Position numbers and translations under genes: made by a program
NCBI RefSeq assembly: GCF_009733595.1
Contig: NZ_WOFH01000006.1
Location: 1-64,000, forward strand
DNA from: Actinomadura litoris
GTDB lineage: Bacteria > Actinomycetota > Actinomycetes > Streptosporangiales > Streptosporangiaceae
Direction of reading: 5' to 3'
Length of the DNA stretch: 64,000 bases
Notes under the pieces: generated by a model
Databases searched by the model: none
Seen by the model: the letters and a program-made list of their open reading frames with translations, nothing else
Told to the model about the DNA's origin: nothing
Part shown: in pieces, positions 31,553 to 41,329 of the stretch
Layout: each line of letters begins with the position of its first letter
Position numbering within the stretch: the stretch's first letter is position 1

Positions 31553-33013
31553 ATGCCCGCAGAGCCGTCCACCGCCACCCTGCTGATCGACGGGGAGTGG
31601 CGCACGGGGCCCGCCGCGTTCGAGGTGGTGGATCCGGCGACGCTGGAGGTCGTCGCGCACGCCGCCGACGCCGGCCCGGACGAGGCGCTCGCGGCGCTGG
31701 AGGCCGCCTGCGCGGCGTTCCCCGGCTGGCGCGCGACGGGCTCGGAGGACCGCGCCACGGCCCTGCGCGCCGCCGCCGCCGCGATCCGCGCCGCCGCCGG
31801 GCCGCTCGCCGAGCTGATGACCAGCGAGAACGGCAAGCCGCTGCACGAGGCGCGCGGCGAGGTCATGGGCAGCGCCCGGATGCTGGACTGGGCGGCCGAG
31901 GAGGGCCGCCGGGCCGACGGGCGGGTCACCCCGGGCAACCCGAACGGCCCCGGGCTGGTGCTGCGCACCCCGGTCGGCCCCGCCCTCGCGATCACCCCCT
32001 GGAACTTCCCCGCGAGCATGCTGGTCCGCAAGGTCGGCCTCGCGCTCGCCGCCGGCTGCCCGGTGATCGTCAAGCCCGCCGAGCAGACCCCGATGATCGG
32101 CACCGAGCTGGTGCGGATCATCAACGAGGCCGCCGCGCTGCCCGCAGGCGTGCTCCAGTCGATCACCACGACCCGCCCGGCCGAGGTCGTCGGCGCGCTG
32201 CTGGACGACCCGCGCCTGCGCAAGGTCAGCTTCACCGGCTCGACCGAGGTCGGGCTGAGCCTGATCCGCTCCACCGGGTCGCGGCTGCGCCGGACCTCGC
32301 TGGAGATGGGCGGGCACTCCCCGGCGGTCGTGTTCGACGACGCCGACCTGCCCGCCGCCGCCGCGGCCGTCAGCGCCGCCAAGTTCGCCAACGCGGGGCA
32401 GAGCTGCATCGCGATCAACCGGCTGTACGTCCAGCGCGGCGCGCTGGAGGCGTTCCTGCCGCTGCTGCTGGAGCGGGTCGCGGCGCTGCGCCCCGGGCAC
32501 GGCGCCGACGAGGGCACGACGCTCGGCCCGCTGATCGACTTCGCCGGCCTCGACAAGGTCGAGCGGCACGTCACCGACGCCGTCAAGCGCGGCGCCGCGG
32601 TCGCCGCCGGAGGCCGCCGCTGGAGCGCCGAGGGCGCCGCGCGCCCCGGGCTGGCCGGCGCGTTCTACGAGCCGACCGTTCTGACCGGGGTGGACGACTC
32701 GATGCTGATCAGCTCGGAGGAGACGTTCGGGCCGGTACTGCCGATCTACGCCTTCGACGACGACGAGGACGCCCTGAACCGCGCCAACGCGAGCGAGTAC
32801 GGGCTCGCCGCCTACGTCTTCGGCTCGGCCCTCGGCCGGGTCTGGCGGGCGGTGGAGGCCCTGGACTTCGGCATCGTCGCGGTCAACGACCCGGCGCCGG
32901 TGCGGCCCGAGCTGCCCTTCGGCGGCATGAAGAACAGCGGCCAGGAGCGCGAGGGCGGCAGCGAGGGCATCGACGCCTACCTGGAGACCAAGTCCGTTTC
33001 GGTGAAGCTGTGA
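31553..33013 (+). CDS. Aldehyde dehydrogenase (succinate-semialdehyde dehydrogenase-like)
   Basis: 486 residues, ALDH superfamily. NAD(P) binding is in ITPWNFPASMLVRKVGLALAAGCPVIVKPAEQTP, the general base Glu in TSLEMGGHSPAVVF and the nucleophile Cys in KFANAGQSCIAINRLYV. The segment PFGGMKNSGQEREGG is typical of the SSADH/betaine-type branch. ATG 31553 follows GAGGGAGGG. It oxidises an aldehyde to the acid, probably the aldehyde formed by the aminotransferase or the kinase-lyase fusion of the same operon. Confidence 0.9.
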   Translation: MPAEPSTATLLIDGEWRTGPAAFEVVDPATLEVVAHAADAGPDEALAALEAACAAFPGWRATGSEDRATALRAAAAAIRAAAGPLAELMTSENGKPLHEARGEVMGSARMLDWAAEEGRRADGRVTPGNPNGPGLVLRTPVGPALAITPWNFPASMLVRKVGLALAAGCPVIVKPAEQTPMIGTELVRIINEAAALPAGVLQSITTTRPAEVVGALLDDPRLRKVSFTGSTEVGLSLIRSTGSRLRRTSLEMGGHSPAVVFDDADLPAAAAAVSAAKFANAGQSCIAINRLYVQRGALEAFLPLLLERVAALRPGHGADEGTTLGPLIDFAGLDKVERHVTDAVKRGAAVAAGGRRWSAEGAARPGLAGAFYEPTVLTGVDDSMLISSEETFGPVLPIYAFDDDEDALNRANASEYGLAAYVFGSALGRVWRAVEALDFGIVAVNDPAPVRPELPFGGMKNSGQEREGGSEGIDAYLETKSVSVKL

Positions 33014-33023
33014 GGACGGTGGC

Positions 33024-34340
33024 ATGACGATGGAGCAGCAGGCCACCCGCGAGCGGGCGGGTGCGGCACAGGCGAGGGACCTCGCCGAGCGGGACGTCCG
33101 CACGATCGTCCACCCGCACAGCGTGATCGGGGAGCCGGCCGAGCCGCTCGTCCTCGACCGGGGCGAGGGCGCGCTGGTGTGGGACGTGCGGGGCCGCTCC
33201 TACATCGACGGCACCTGCGGGCTGTGGCAGTGCCCGGTCGGCCACGGCCGCCGGGAGCTGGCCGACGCCGCCGCCGAGCAGATCGCGAAGCTGGAGTTCT
33301 ACTCCTCCTTCGGCGACTACTCCAACGAGCCGTCGATCAAGCTGGCCGAGAAGCTGCTGGAGCTGGCCCCCGCGGGCCTGCGGCGGGTGTTCTTCACCAA
33401 CGGCGGCTCCGAGGGCAACGAGACGGCGATCAAGCTGGCGCGGCTCGCGCAGCACCACGCCGGGCACCCCGAGCGCACCATCGTGCTCGCCCGCTCGGCC
33501 GGGTACCACGGGATGGGCGGCGGCTCGCTCGCCGCGACCGGCATCGACCGGCTGCGGGAGGGCTACGGGCCGCTCGTCCCGGGCATCGAGTTCCTCGGCA
33601 AGCCGCACGCCGTCGCCGGGGACCCCGGCACGGCCGACCGGCTGATCGCCGAGTTGGAGGAGCGGATCGAGTCGATCGGCCCGGAGCGGATCGCCGCGTT
33701 CATCGGCGAGCCCGTCCTCGGCGTCGGCGGCATGGTCCCGCCTCCGGACGGCTACTGGCCGAGGGTGCAGGAGGTCCTGCGCAGGCACGGCATCCTGCTG
33801 ATCGTCGACGAGATCGTCACCGCGTTCGGGCGCACCGGCCACTGGTTCGCCAGCGAGCGCTACGGCATCGAGCCCGACATGATCGTCACTGCGAAGGGCC
33901 TGTCCAGCGGATACATTCCAATGGGGGCCGTTCTCATCGGCCAGCGCGTGCTCGACCTTGCCGAAGGCGCGGCCTTCCTGCACGGCTTCACCTACAACGG
34001 CCATCCTGTCGGCGCCGCCGTCGCCCTCGCCAACATCGAGATCCTGCGGCGGGAAAATCTTCTAGAACGAGCCACCACGCTCGGTACGCGGCTGCTGGAC
34101 GCGCTGCGACCCCTTGAGGAGCTCGACCACGTCCTTGAGGTCCGCGGCGTCGGGCTCATGCTCGGCATCGAGTTCACCGGGGGCGACACCTCCGGGGTGC
34201 AGGCCGGGGCGCGCGCCGAAGGCGTGATCGTCCGGGCCTCCGGCACCAGCATCGTCCTCTCTCCGCCTCTGGTCATCACCGAGGAGCAGGTGGATACCCT
34301 CGCGCGGGTCCTGAAAGAGCAGGTCAGGGCGGCGCACTAG
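33024..34340 (+). CDS. Class III aminotransferase (omega-amino acid/amine type)
   Basis: 438 residues, fold type I PLP enzyme. It shows CGLWQCPVGHGRRELADAAAEQ, the cofactor loop FFTNGGSEGNETAIKLAR, LLIVDEIVTAFGRTGHWFA, and the Schiff-base Lys in DMIVTAKGLSSGYIPMGAV. The GYxPMGA ending is typical of amine:pyruvate transaminases. It lies ten bases after the aldehyde dehydrogenase, which fits removal of a terminal amino group followed by oxidation of the aldehyde. The amine is not known. Confidence 0.9.
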   Translation: MTMEQQATRERAGAAQARDLAERDVRTIVHPHSVIGEPAEPLVLDRGEGALVWDVRGRSYIDGTCGLWQCPVGHGRRELADAAAEQIAKLEFYSSFGDYSNEPSIKLAEKLLELAPAGLRRVFFTNGGSEGNETAIKLARLAQHHAGHPERTIVLARSAGYHGMGGGSLAATGIDRLREGYGPLVPGIEFLGKPHAVAGDPGTADRLIAELEERIESIGPERIAAFIGEPVLGVGGMVPPPDGYWPRVQEVLRRHGILLIVDEIVTAFGRTGHWFASERYGIEPDMIVTAKGLSSGYIPMGAVLIGQRVLDLAEGAAFLHGFTYNGHPVGAAVALANIEILRRENLLERATTLGTRLLDALRPLEELDHVLEVRGVGLMLGIEFTGGDTSGVQAGARAEGVIVRASGTSIVLSPPLVITEEQVDTLARVLKEQVRAAH

Positions 34341-34385
34341 TTAAAAATCCGTCGGGGACCACACCACCGAGCACTGGAGGAGACC

Positions 34386-35435
34386 GTGCGTCGGAACATA
34401 GGCATCAAGACCAGGGCCGCGGCCGCCGGTCTGGCCGTGACCATGGTCGCGGCATGCGGCATCGGCAACCCGTCGAAGAAGAGCGACGCGCTCACGTTCG
34501 TGTCGACCGGCAGCCCCTTCCAGGACTACCAGAACAAGGCGTGGGCCGAGCCGTTCACCGCCCAGACCGGGGTGAAGGTCCGCAACGACGGGCCGACCGA
34601 CGAGGCGCGCATCAAGACGATGGTCGAGGCGCGCAAGGTGAGCTGGGACGTCGTCGACACCAGCGCCGCCGCCGCCGAGCAGTACTGCGGCAAGTACCTG
34701 GAGAAGCTCGACTTCTCCGTGATCGACAAGAACGTCTTCCCGCCGGACACCGTGGGGGACTGCGGCGTCCCGGCCTACAACTACAGCCTGATCTTCATGT
34801 ACGACAAGCAGAAGTACAAGGACAACCCGCCCACCAAGATCGGTGACTTCTTCGACGTCCAGAAGTACCCCGGGCGGCGGATCGTCCCGCCGGAGATCGC
34901 GGTCGGCCTGCTGGAGGCGGCCCTGCTCGGCGACGGCGTCCAGGAGAAGCAGCTCTACCCGCTGGACCTGAACCGCGCGTTCCGCAAGCTCGACCCGATC
35001 AAGAAGTCGACCACGTTCGCGAAGACCTACGGCCAGCAGCAGCAGATGATGGTCGACCGCCAGGTCGACATGTCGCTGGTCCTGTCGGCCCGCGCCTACC
35101 AGTCGCTCAAGGCGGGCGCCCCGTTCGAGCCCGTCTTCGACAAGACGGTAGTGAACTGGGATGACCTGGTGGTGCCCAAGGGGGCTCCGAACAAGGAACA
35201 GGCGATGAAGTTCATCGCCTTCGCCTCCCGGAACGACCCGTCGGCGAAGCTGGCCGAGCTGGCCTCCGTCCAGCCGATCAACGAGAGCATCGTGCCGAAG
35301 TACGACCCGATCCAGCAGCGGGTCAACCCGTTCACGCCCGACCGCAAGCAGTCGATCGTCCGCTCGAACTCGCAGTGGTGGGGCAAGAACTTCGACGAGG
35401 TCACCAAGCGCTACACCACCTGGCTCGCGGGGTGA
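34386..35435 (+). CDS. ABC transporter substrate-binding lipoprotein (spermidine/putrescine type)
   Basis: 349 residues, GTG start after GGAGGAG. The lipoprotein signal has the lipobox MVAACG (Cys about 24). The mature part follows the PotD/type-2 binding-protein plan: LTFVSTGSPFQDYQNKAWAEPFTAQTGVKV, ARIKTMVEARKVSWDVVD, VPAYNYSLIFMYDK and GRRIVPPEIAVGLLEAALLGDG. The family binds polyamines, amino alcohols, opines or thiamine. With two permeases and an ATPase it forms a complete importer. Confidence 0.88.
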   Translation: MRRNIGIKTRAAAAGLAVTMVAACGIGNPSKKSDALTFVSTGSPFQDYQNKAWAEPFTAQTGVKVRNDGPTDEARIKTMVEARKVSWDVVDTSAAAAEQYCGKYLEKLDFSVIDKNVFPPDTVGDCGVPAYNYSLIFMYDKQKYKDNPPTKIGDFFDVQKYPGRRIVPPEIAVGLLEAALLGDGVQEKQLYPLDLNRAFRKLDPIKKSTTFAKTYGQQQQMMVDRQVDMSLVLSARAYQSLKAGAPFEPVFDKTVVNWDDLVVPKGAPNKEQAMKFIAFASRNDPSAKLAELASVQPINESIVPKYDPIQQRVNPFTPDRKQSIVRSNSQWWGKNFDEVTKRYTTWLAG

Positions 35436-35442
35436 GGCATCC

Positions 35443-36324
35443 ATGACGACCACGACGATCAAGGCTCGGTCGCAGGGACGCGAGGCGACGCGCCCTCGGG
35501 GGCGCGCGGCCTGGTTCGTCCTGCCGGCGACGGCGCTGTTGCTGGTGTTCTTCTTCTATCCGATCGCGACGATCGTGTGGCGCAGCCTCACCGAGCCCGA
35601 CGCCGGGTTCGGGAACTACACGGCGCTGCTGCACGACGGCCTGTCGGTGAAGGTGCTCGTCAGGACGCTGGTCACCGCGCTCATCGTGGCCGCGACGACC
35701 CTGGTCATCGCCTACCCCTACGCGTACGCGATGACCAAGGTCCGCCCCCGGACCCGCGCGGTGCTGACGGTGATCGTCCTGCTGCCGTTCTGGACGTCGC
35801 TGATGGCCCGCAACTTCGCCTGGTACATGCTGGAGCAGCGCGGCGGCCCGATCGAGCGGTTCCTCGGCCTGATCGGCTTCGACGGCGTCGTGCTGCTCGG
35901 CACGGTTGCGGGCGTCACGGTGGCGATGGTGCAGGTGATGCTGCCGTTCATGGTGCTGCCGCTGTACAGCGCCATGGAGCAGATCGACCCCCGGCTGCTG
36001 GACGCGGCGGGCAGCCTCGGCGCCCCGCGCTGGCGGGCCTTCGGGCGGGTGTACGTCCCGCTGTCGGTGCCGGGCATGCTGTCGGGCTTCTCGCTGGTGT
36101 TCATCATGACGCTCGGCTTCTACATCACCCCGGCGCTGCTGGGGTCGCCGCAGAACTCGCTGATCTCGCAGGTGATCAGCGAGCGCGTCAGCAAGCTGCT
36201 GGACTTCGGCGGCGCGGGCGCGCTCGGCACCGTCCTGCTCGGCGTGACGCTGCTGGTGCTGTTCATCGTGTCGCGGTTCGGCGGACCGGCGAGGGCCCTC
36301 GGAGGGGCGGTGACCCATGACTGA
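35443..36324 (+). CDS. ABC transporter permease (PotB-like)
   Basis: 293 residues with six predicted TM helices, the first at AWFVLPATALLLVFFFYPIATIVW. The permease signature EAA loop reads LDAAGSLGAPRWRAFGRVYVPLSVPGMLSG. It fits the PotB partner of polyamine-type importers. Seven bases after the binding protein; overlaps the second permease by 8 bases. Confidence 0.9.
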   Translation: MTTTTIKARSQGREATRPRGRAAWFVLPATALLLVFFFYPIATIVWRSLTEPDAGFGNYTALLHDGLSVKVLVRTLVTALIVAATTLVIAYPYAYAMTKVRPRTRAVLTVIVLLPFWTSLMARNFAWYMLEQRGGPIERFLGLIGFDGVVLLGTVAGVTVAMVQVMLPFMVLPLYSAMEQIDPRLLDAAGSLGAPRWRAFGRVYVPLSVPGMLSGFSLVFIMTLGFYITPALLGSPQNSLISQVISERVSKLLDFGGAGALGTVLLGVTLLVLFIVSRFGGPARALGGAVTHD

Positions 36325-37150
36325 GGCGACGGAGACCCGCGAGAGGGAACCGGTCAAGGCGCAGCGGGACGGCGGGATCGGCTGGGGCCTGCGGACGGCC
36401 GTCGGGCTGACCGCGCTGCTGCTGATCGCCCCGACCGTGGTGGTGATCCCGATGAGCTTCTCCGGGGCCACGACGTTCGAGTTCCCGCCGAAGTCCTGGT
36501 CGCTGCGCTGGTACAAGTCGTTCTTCGGCTCCGAGAAGTGGATGTACGCGCTTCTCACCTCGGTCCAGATCGGGCTGCTGGTCGCGGTGGCCGCGACGAT
36601 CCTCGGGGTCGCGGTCGCGCTGGGGCTGACCCGGTCGCGCTTCCGCGGCCGCGGCGCCGTCCGGCAGCTGATGATGGCGCCGATGATCATGCCGGGGATC
36701 GTGGTCGCGATCGCGATCTACGGCGTGTTCATCCGCTGGCAGCTCAACGGCACCGCGATCGGCTTCGTGATCGCCCACACCGTCCTCGCGCTGCCGTTCG
36801 TGGTGACGGCGGTGTCCACCAGCCTCGCCGGGTACGACCGGACGCAGGACATCGCCGCCGCGACCCTCGGCGCCACCGCGTGGACGACGTTCTTCCGCAT
36901 CACGGTGCCGCAGGTCCTGCCGGGCGTGCTGTCCGGTTTCGCCTTCGCGTTCGTCACCTCGCTCGACGAGGTCGTCGTCGCGCTGTTCCTGCAAACGCCC
37001 GACATCCAGACCCTGCCGGTGCAGATGTACAACTCCATCACCCTGGAAATCGACCCCACCATCGCTGCGGCGTCGAGCGTGATGGTGGTCGCGACCACCC
37101 TCGTGCTGCTCGTCCCGCAGCTCGTGCGCCGCGAGCGGAGGACACGATGA
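36317..37150 (+). CDS. ABC transporter permease (PotC-like)
   Basis: 277 residues, six TM helices starting at GLRTAVGLTALLLIAPTVVVIPMSF. Signature loop: DIAAATLGATAWTTFFRITVPQVLPGVLSGFAFAFVTSLDEVVVALFL, typical of PotC. It forms the channel with the preceding permease. ATGA overlap with the ATPase gene. Confidence 0.9.
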   Translation: MTEATETREREPVKAQRDGGIGWGLRTAVGLTALLLIAPTVVVIPMSFSGATTFEFPPKSWSLRWYKSFFGSEKWMYALLTSVQIGLLVAVAATILGVAVALGLTRSRFRGRGAVRQLMMAPMIMPGIVVAIAIYGVFIRWQLNGTAIGFVIAHTVLALPFVVTAVSTSLAGYDRTQDIAAATLGATAWTTFFRITVPQVLPGVLSGFAFAFVTSLDEVVVALFLQTPDIQTLPVQMYNSITLEIDPTIAAASSVMVVATTLVLLVPQLVRRERRTR

Positions 37151-38289
37151 ACCCCAACAGCCAGGAAGCCGCCCGCGGAATCCGCATCAAGGGGGTCTCC
37201 AAGCTCTACACCGGGACGTCGCACCCGGCGGTGGACGAGGTGTCGCTCGACATCGCCGACGGCGAGTTCATGACGTTCCTCGGCCCGTCCGGGTCGGGCA
37301 AGACGACGATGCTGTCGATGCTCGCCGGGTTCGTGTCGGTGTCGGCGGGGTCGATCGAGATCGACGGCCGCGACGTGTCCCGGCTGAAGCCGCACAAGCG
37401 CGACCTCGGCGTGGTGTTCCAGCAGTACGCGCTGTTCCCGCACCTCAGCGTCACCAAGAACGTCGCGTTCCCGCTCCAGCAGCGCAAGACGCCCAAGGCC
37501 GAGATCGCCAGGCGGGTGGCCGAGACGCTCGACCTCGTCCACCTCGGCGACTACGCCGACCGGCTGCCCGGCCAGCTCTCGGGCGGCCAGCAGCAGCGGG
37601 TGGCGCTGGCCCGCGCGGTCGTCTACGAGCCCCGCGCCCTGCTGATGGACGAGCCGCTCGGCGCCCTCGACAAGCGGCTGCGCGACCAGCTCCAGCGGGA
37701 GATCGCGCGGATGCACCGCGAGCTCGGGATGACGTTCATCTTCGTCACCCACGACCAGCACGAGGCGCTGACGCTCTCCGACCGCATCGCGGTGTTCAAC
37801 GAGGGCCGGATCGAGCAGGTCGGCAAGCCCGCCGACCTGTACGAGCGGCCGGAGACGCTGTTCGTCGCCGAGTTCCTCGGCGAGTCCACCGGGTTCCGGG
37901 GGACGGTCGACAAGGCCGCCGGGATCCTGCGCTGCGGCGGGCACGAGCTGCGGGCGCCGCGCCTGGACCCGGAGCTGGACCGGTGCGCGGGCGTCGCGGT
38001 CGTCCGTCCCGAGCGGCTGAAGCTGCACGTCGACGACACCGAGGTCCACGCCGAGCACAACCACATCGGCGCGACCGTCACCGAGATCGTCTATGTCGGC
38101 GACCGGCACCAGGTCGGGCTGAGGTTCGCCGACGGCACCAAGGGCCTCGCCTCGCACCCGGTCGGCTCCCCGCTGCCCGCGATGCCGGGCGAGGGCGTCA
38201 CGGTGAGCTGGGACCCCCGGCACCAGGCGATCGTCCGCGACCACGCGGGCGGGCCCGCCGCGCCCGCCGCCGTCCCGGCCGGGGCGTGA
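37147..38289 (+). CDS. ABC transporter ATP-binding protein (PotA-like)
   Basis: 380 residues. Walker A GPSGSGKTTMLSMLAG, Q-loop VVFQQYALFPHLSV, signature LSGGQQQRVALARA, Walker B ALLMDEPLGALD, H-loop FVTHDQHEAL. The C-terminal TOBE-type domain (VVRPERLKLHVDD...VGDRHQVGLRFADG) is as in PotA. It energises the importer. ATG 37147 overlaps the permease stop. Confidence 0.93.
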   Translation: MNPNSQEAARGIRIKGVSKLYTGTSHPAVDEVSLDIADGEFMTFLGPSGSGKTTMLSMLAGFVSVSAGSIEIDGRDVSRLKPHKRDLGVVFQQYALFPHLSVTKNVAFPLQQRKTPKAEIARRVAETLDLVHLGDYADRLPGQLSGGQQQRVALARAVVYEPRALLMDEPLGALDKRLRDQLQREIARMHRELGMTFIFVTHDQHEALTLSDRIAVFNEGRIEQVGKPADLYERPETLFVAEFLGESTGFRGTVDKAAGILRCGGHELRAPRLDPELDRCAGVAVVRPERLKLHVDDTEVHAEHNHIGATVTEIVYVGDRHQVGLRFADGTKGLASHPVGSPLPAMPGEGVTVSWDPRHQAIVRDHAGGPAAPAAVPAGA

Positions 38290-38347
38290 TCCGCCGCCCC
38301 TCCACCCGCACCGATCCGAGATGACCTTCGCGAATGGAGTTCCTTCC

Positions 38348-41329
38348 GTGGCACCGCACACCGACGGCACCGCGACCGACCCGCGCTACGGGCGCATCAC
38401 CGCCGGCCCGCCCGAGGTGAGCGACGGCTTCCTCCGGGACGTCCTGCGGGACGGCTACGGGCTCGACTCCGTCACGCTCCGGCCGCTGGCGGGCGAGACC
38501 GACCGCAACACGCAGGTGACGGACGAGACCGGCGCACGCTATGTCCTGAAGGTCACCGGGCCGGGGGAGCGGCGGGCGGCGGAGTTCCAGACGGCGCTGC
38601 TCGACCACCTCGCGGCGCGCGACCTCGGGTTCGAGGTACCGCGCGTCGTCCCCGACCGGGACGGCGCGCGGGACCGGATCGTGGACGGGCTGCTCGTCCG
38701 GCTGCTGACGTTCGTGCCCGGCGCGCCGCTGGCCGAGGCGCCGCGCCGCTCGGCCGAACTGCTCGCCGACGTCGGCGCGGTCTCCGGACGGCTCGCCGCC
38801 GCGACCGCCGGGTTCACGCACCCGAGCCCGCCCGAGGCGCACTACTGGGAGTTCGCGCACGCGGGGACGGCGCTCGCCGACTCGCTGCCGCACGTCCAGG
38901 ACCCGGCGCTGCGGGCCGCCGCCGCGCTGATCCAGGCCCGCTACCTCCCGCTGCTGGACGAACGGCTCGGCGGGCTGCCGGTCGCGGTCGTCCACCACGA
39001 CCTGAACGTCTTCAACGTGCTGGTGCGCGCCGAGGGCAACCGCGCCCGCGTCTCCGGAGTGATCGACTTCGGTGACGCGGCGCCCGCCCCCCGGGTCGCC
39101 GACCTCGCGATCCTGCTGTCCAGCGCGATGCGCGGCGCGGACCGCCCGCTGGAGGTGGCGGCCACGCTCACCGCCGCCTACCACGGCGCGTGCCCGCTGT
39201 CGGAGGACGAGATCGACCTGCTGTTCCCGCTGGTCGCGATCCGCTCGGCGGCGGTCGCGGCGACCACCGCGCGGCTGTCGGCCGGACGCGCGCACGGCGA
39301 CCCCCGGCACCGCTCCTCCGGCGCCGCCGACCTGGCCCGGCTGCTGGCCGGGGTCCCGGCGGAGGTGGGGGCGGCGGCCGTCCGCACGGCGTGCGGGCTG
39401 CCCGCCCACCCCGCCACCGCGACGGCCGCCGCCTGGCTCGCCGGGAACGCCGCCGCGATCACGCCGCCGGTCGCCGGCGCGCTCGCGCCGATCGACCTCG
39501 GCGCGAGCGGCGAGTGCTACGACGGCGCCGACCCCCGCGAGCCCGACGCCCTGCGCGCCGCCGCCCGCGCCGCGATCCTCGCCTTCGGGCCGGGGACGCC
39601 TGTCGGCCGCTACGCCGAACCCCGGTTCCTCGCGCCGCGGCGGCGCGGCGCCGACGTCACGCTCGGCGTCGAGGTGTTCGCCGCGTCCGGCACGCCGGTC
39701 CGGGCGCCGCTGGCCGGGCGGGTGGAGGCCGCCGAGCCGGCGCTGGTGCTGGTCCACGAGCCGGCCGAGGGCGTGCGCTTCCGCACCGTCCACTCCGGCG
39801 TGGCCACGCGCCTCGCCCCCGGCGACGACGTCGCGGCGGGCGGCGCGCTCGGCGAGGTCGCCGCCGCGACCGGTGACGGGCTGCCGCCGCGCGTGCGGAT
39901 CCAGGTGACGGGCGCGCCCGTCGCGTCCTGGCCGGACGTCCCGCACCTGGCGCCCGGCGACGGCGCCGCGCTCTGGCGCGGGCTGTTCCCCGACCCGACC
40001 CCGCTGCTCGGCGCGCGGGACGCGGTCACCGCCTGGCGGCCCACCGCCGAACGCGCGCTGCCGAAGCGGCACCACCACCTGCCGAACAGCCACCCCACCT
40101 ACTTCACCAACCCGATCGCGATGGTCCGCGCCCGCGACTGCCGGTTCTACGACGAGCACGGCCGCTCCTACCTGGACGCGCTGAACAACGTCACGCTGGT
40201 CGGGCACGGCCACCCCCGGCTCGTGGACGTCGCCGCGCGGCAGCTCGGCAGGCTGAACACCAACACCCGGTTCGTGTACGACGTGCTGTCGGAGTACGCC
40301 GAGCGGCTCACCGCGACGCTCCCCGACGGCCTCGACGTCGTCTACTTCGTCAACTCCGGCAGCGAGGCCAACGACCTCGCGCTGCGGATGTCGCGCTACC
40401 TCACCAAGCGCGACGACGTCGTGATCATCGACGACGCCTACCACGGCTACACGACGACGGTCGCCGACGTGAGCCCATCGCGCTACAAGCACTACGGCAA
40501 GCCCGACACCACCCACCCGACGCCCGTCCCCGACCGCTACCGGGGCCGCTACGGCTACGACGACCCGGAGGCGGGGGCGCACTACGCCCGGCACGTCATC
40601 GAGACCTTCGACCGGCTCGCCGCCGAGGGGCGCCCGCCCGCCGCCTACCTGTTCGAGGCGCTGCTGGCGGGCGGTGGCCAGGTCGTGCTGCCGCCCGGCT
40701 ACCTGGCGCCGATCTTCGCCGCCGCGTCCCGGGCCGGCGCGATGACGATCGCCGACGAGGTCCAGGTCGGGTTCGGACGGCTCGGCGAGGCGTTCTGGGG
40801 CTTCCAGACGCAGGGCCCCGACGTCGTCCCGGACTTCGTGACGATGGGCAAGGCGATGGGCAACGGCTTCCCGGTGGCGGCGATGGTCACCACCCGCGAG
40901 ATCTCGCAGGCGTTCGACGCCACCGGGAGGTTCTTCTCCACCTACGGCGGCAACCCGGTCGCCTGCGCGGTCGGCCTGGAACTGCTGAAGGTCGTCGAGG
41001 AGGAGGGCCTGCAACAGAACGCGCTGGAGACCGGCCAGTACCTGCGGGACGTGCTCGCCGCGCTCGCGCCCAAGCACGAGCTGATCGGCGACGTGCGCGG
41101 CCAGGGCTTCTACAGCGGCGTCGAGTTCGTGCTGGACCGCGAGACCAAGGAGCCCGCGTCGGAGGAGACCCTGCTCATCTGCGAGCGGCTGAAGGACCGC
41201 GGTGTCCTCGTCTACCCGACCGGGCCCGCGTGGAACATCCTCAAGCTGAAGCCGCCGCTGTCGTTCACCCGTGACCACGCGGACGAGTTCGCCGCCGCGT
41301 TGGACGCCGTTCTAGAGGAAGGCTGGTAA
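38348..41329 (+). CDS. Three-domain fusion: APH-type kinase, degenerate M23 domain, class III PLP phospho-lyase/aminotransferase
   Basis: About 993 residues from GTG 38348 (GGAG eight bases upstream); ATG 38321 is the longer alternative without a clear ribosome site. Residues 20-320: APH/HYKK-type kinase with the catalytic HHDLNVFNVLV (about 215) and VIDFGDAA. About 430-530: M23/lysostaphin-like fold (FAASGTPVRAPLAGRVE), but the metal H-x-G-x-D reads TLGVE, so it is unlikely to be a peptidase. About 570-990: class III PLP domain with FVNSGSEANDLALRM and Lys about 835 in TMGKAMGNGFP. This matches AGXT2L/ETNPPL-PHYKPL lyases, which split O-phospho-amino alcohols, and their kinase partner. Phosphorylation then elimination is the predicted reaction. 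Confidence 0.85.
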   Translation: MAPHTDGTATDPRYGRITAGPPEVSDGFLRDVLRDGYGLDSVTLRPLAGETDRNTQVTDETGARYVLKVTGPGERRAAEFQTALLDHLAARDLGFEVPRVVPDRDGARDRIVDGLLVRLLTFVPGAPLAEAPRRSAELLADVGAVSGRLAAATAGFTHPSPPEAHYWEFAHAGTALADSLPHVQDPALRAAAALIQARYLPLLDERLGGLPVAVVHHDLNVFNVLVRAEGNRARVSGVIDFGDAAPAPRVADLAILLSSAMRGADRPLEVAATLTAAYHGACPLSEDEIDLLFPLVAIRSAAVAATTARLSAGRAHGDPRHRSSGAADLARLLAGVPAEVGAAAVRTACGLPAHPATATAAAWLAGNAAAITPPVAGALAPIDLGASGECYDGADPREPDALRAAARAAILAFGPGTPVGRYAEPRFLAPRRRGADVTLGVEVFAASGTPVRAPLAGRVEAAEPALVLVHEPAEGVRFRTVHSGVATRLAPGDDVAAGGALGEVAAATGDGLPPRVRIQVTGAPVASWPDVPHLAPGDGAALWRGLFPDPTPLLGARDAVTAWRPTAERALPKRHHHLPNSHPTYFTNPIAMVRARDCRFYDEHGRSYLDALNNVTLVGHGHPRLVDVAARQLGRLNTNTRFVYDVLSEYAERLTATLPDGLDVVYFVNSGSEANDLALRMSRYLTKRDDVVIIDDAYHGYTTTVADVSPSRYKHYGKPDTTHPTPVPDRYRGRYGYDDPEAGAHYARHVIETFDRLAAEGRPPAAYLFEALLAGGGQVVLPPGYLAPIFAAASRAGAMTIADEVQVGFGRLGEAFWGFQTQGPDVVPDFVTMGKAMGNGFPVAAMVTTREISQAFDATGRFFSTYGGNPVACAVGLELLKVVEEEGLQQNALETGQYLRDVLAALAPKHELIGDVRGQGFYSGVEFVLDRETKEPASEETLLICERLKDRGVLVYPTGPAWNILKLKPPLSFTRDHADEFAAALDAVLEEGW

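Noticed and set aside
38198..41278. 1026-codon minus-strand open frame opposite the kinase-lyase fusion
   Set aside because: Val/Asp/Gly/Arg-rich low-complexity product without domains; shadow frame of the fusion gene.
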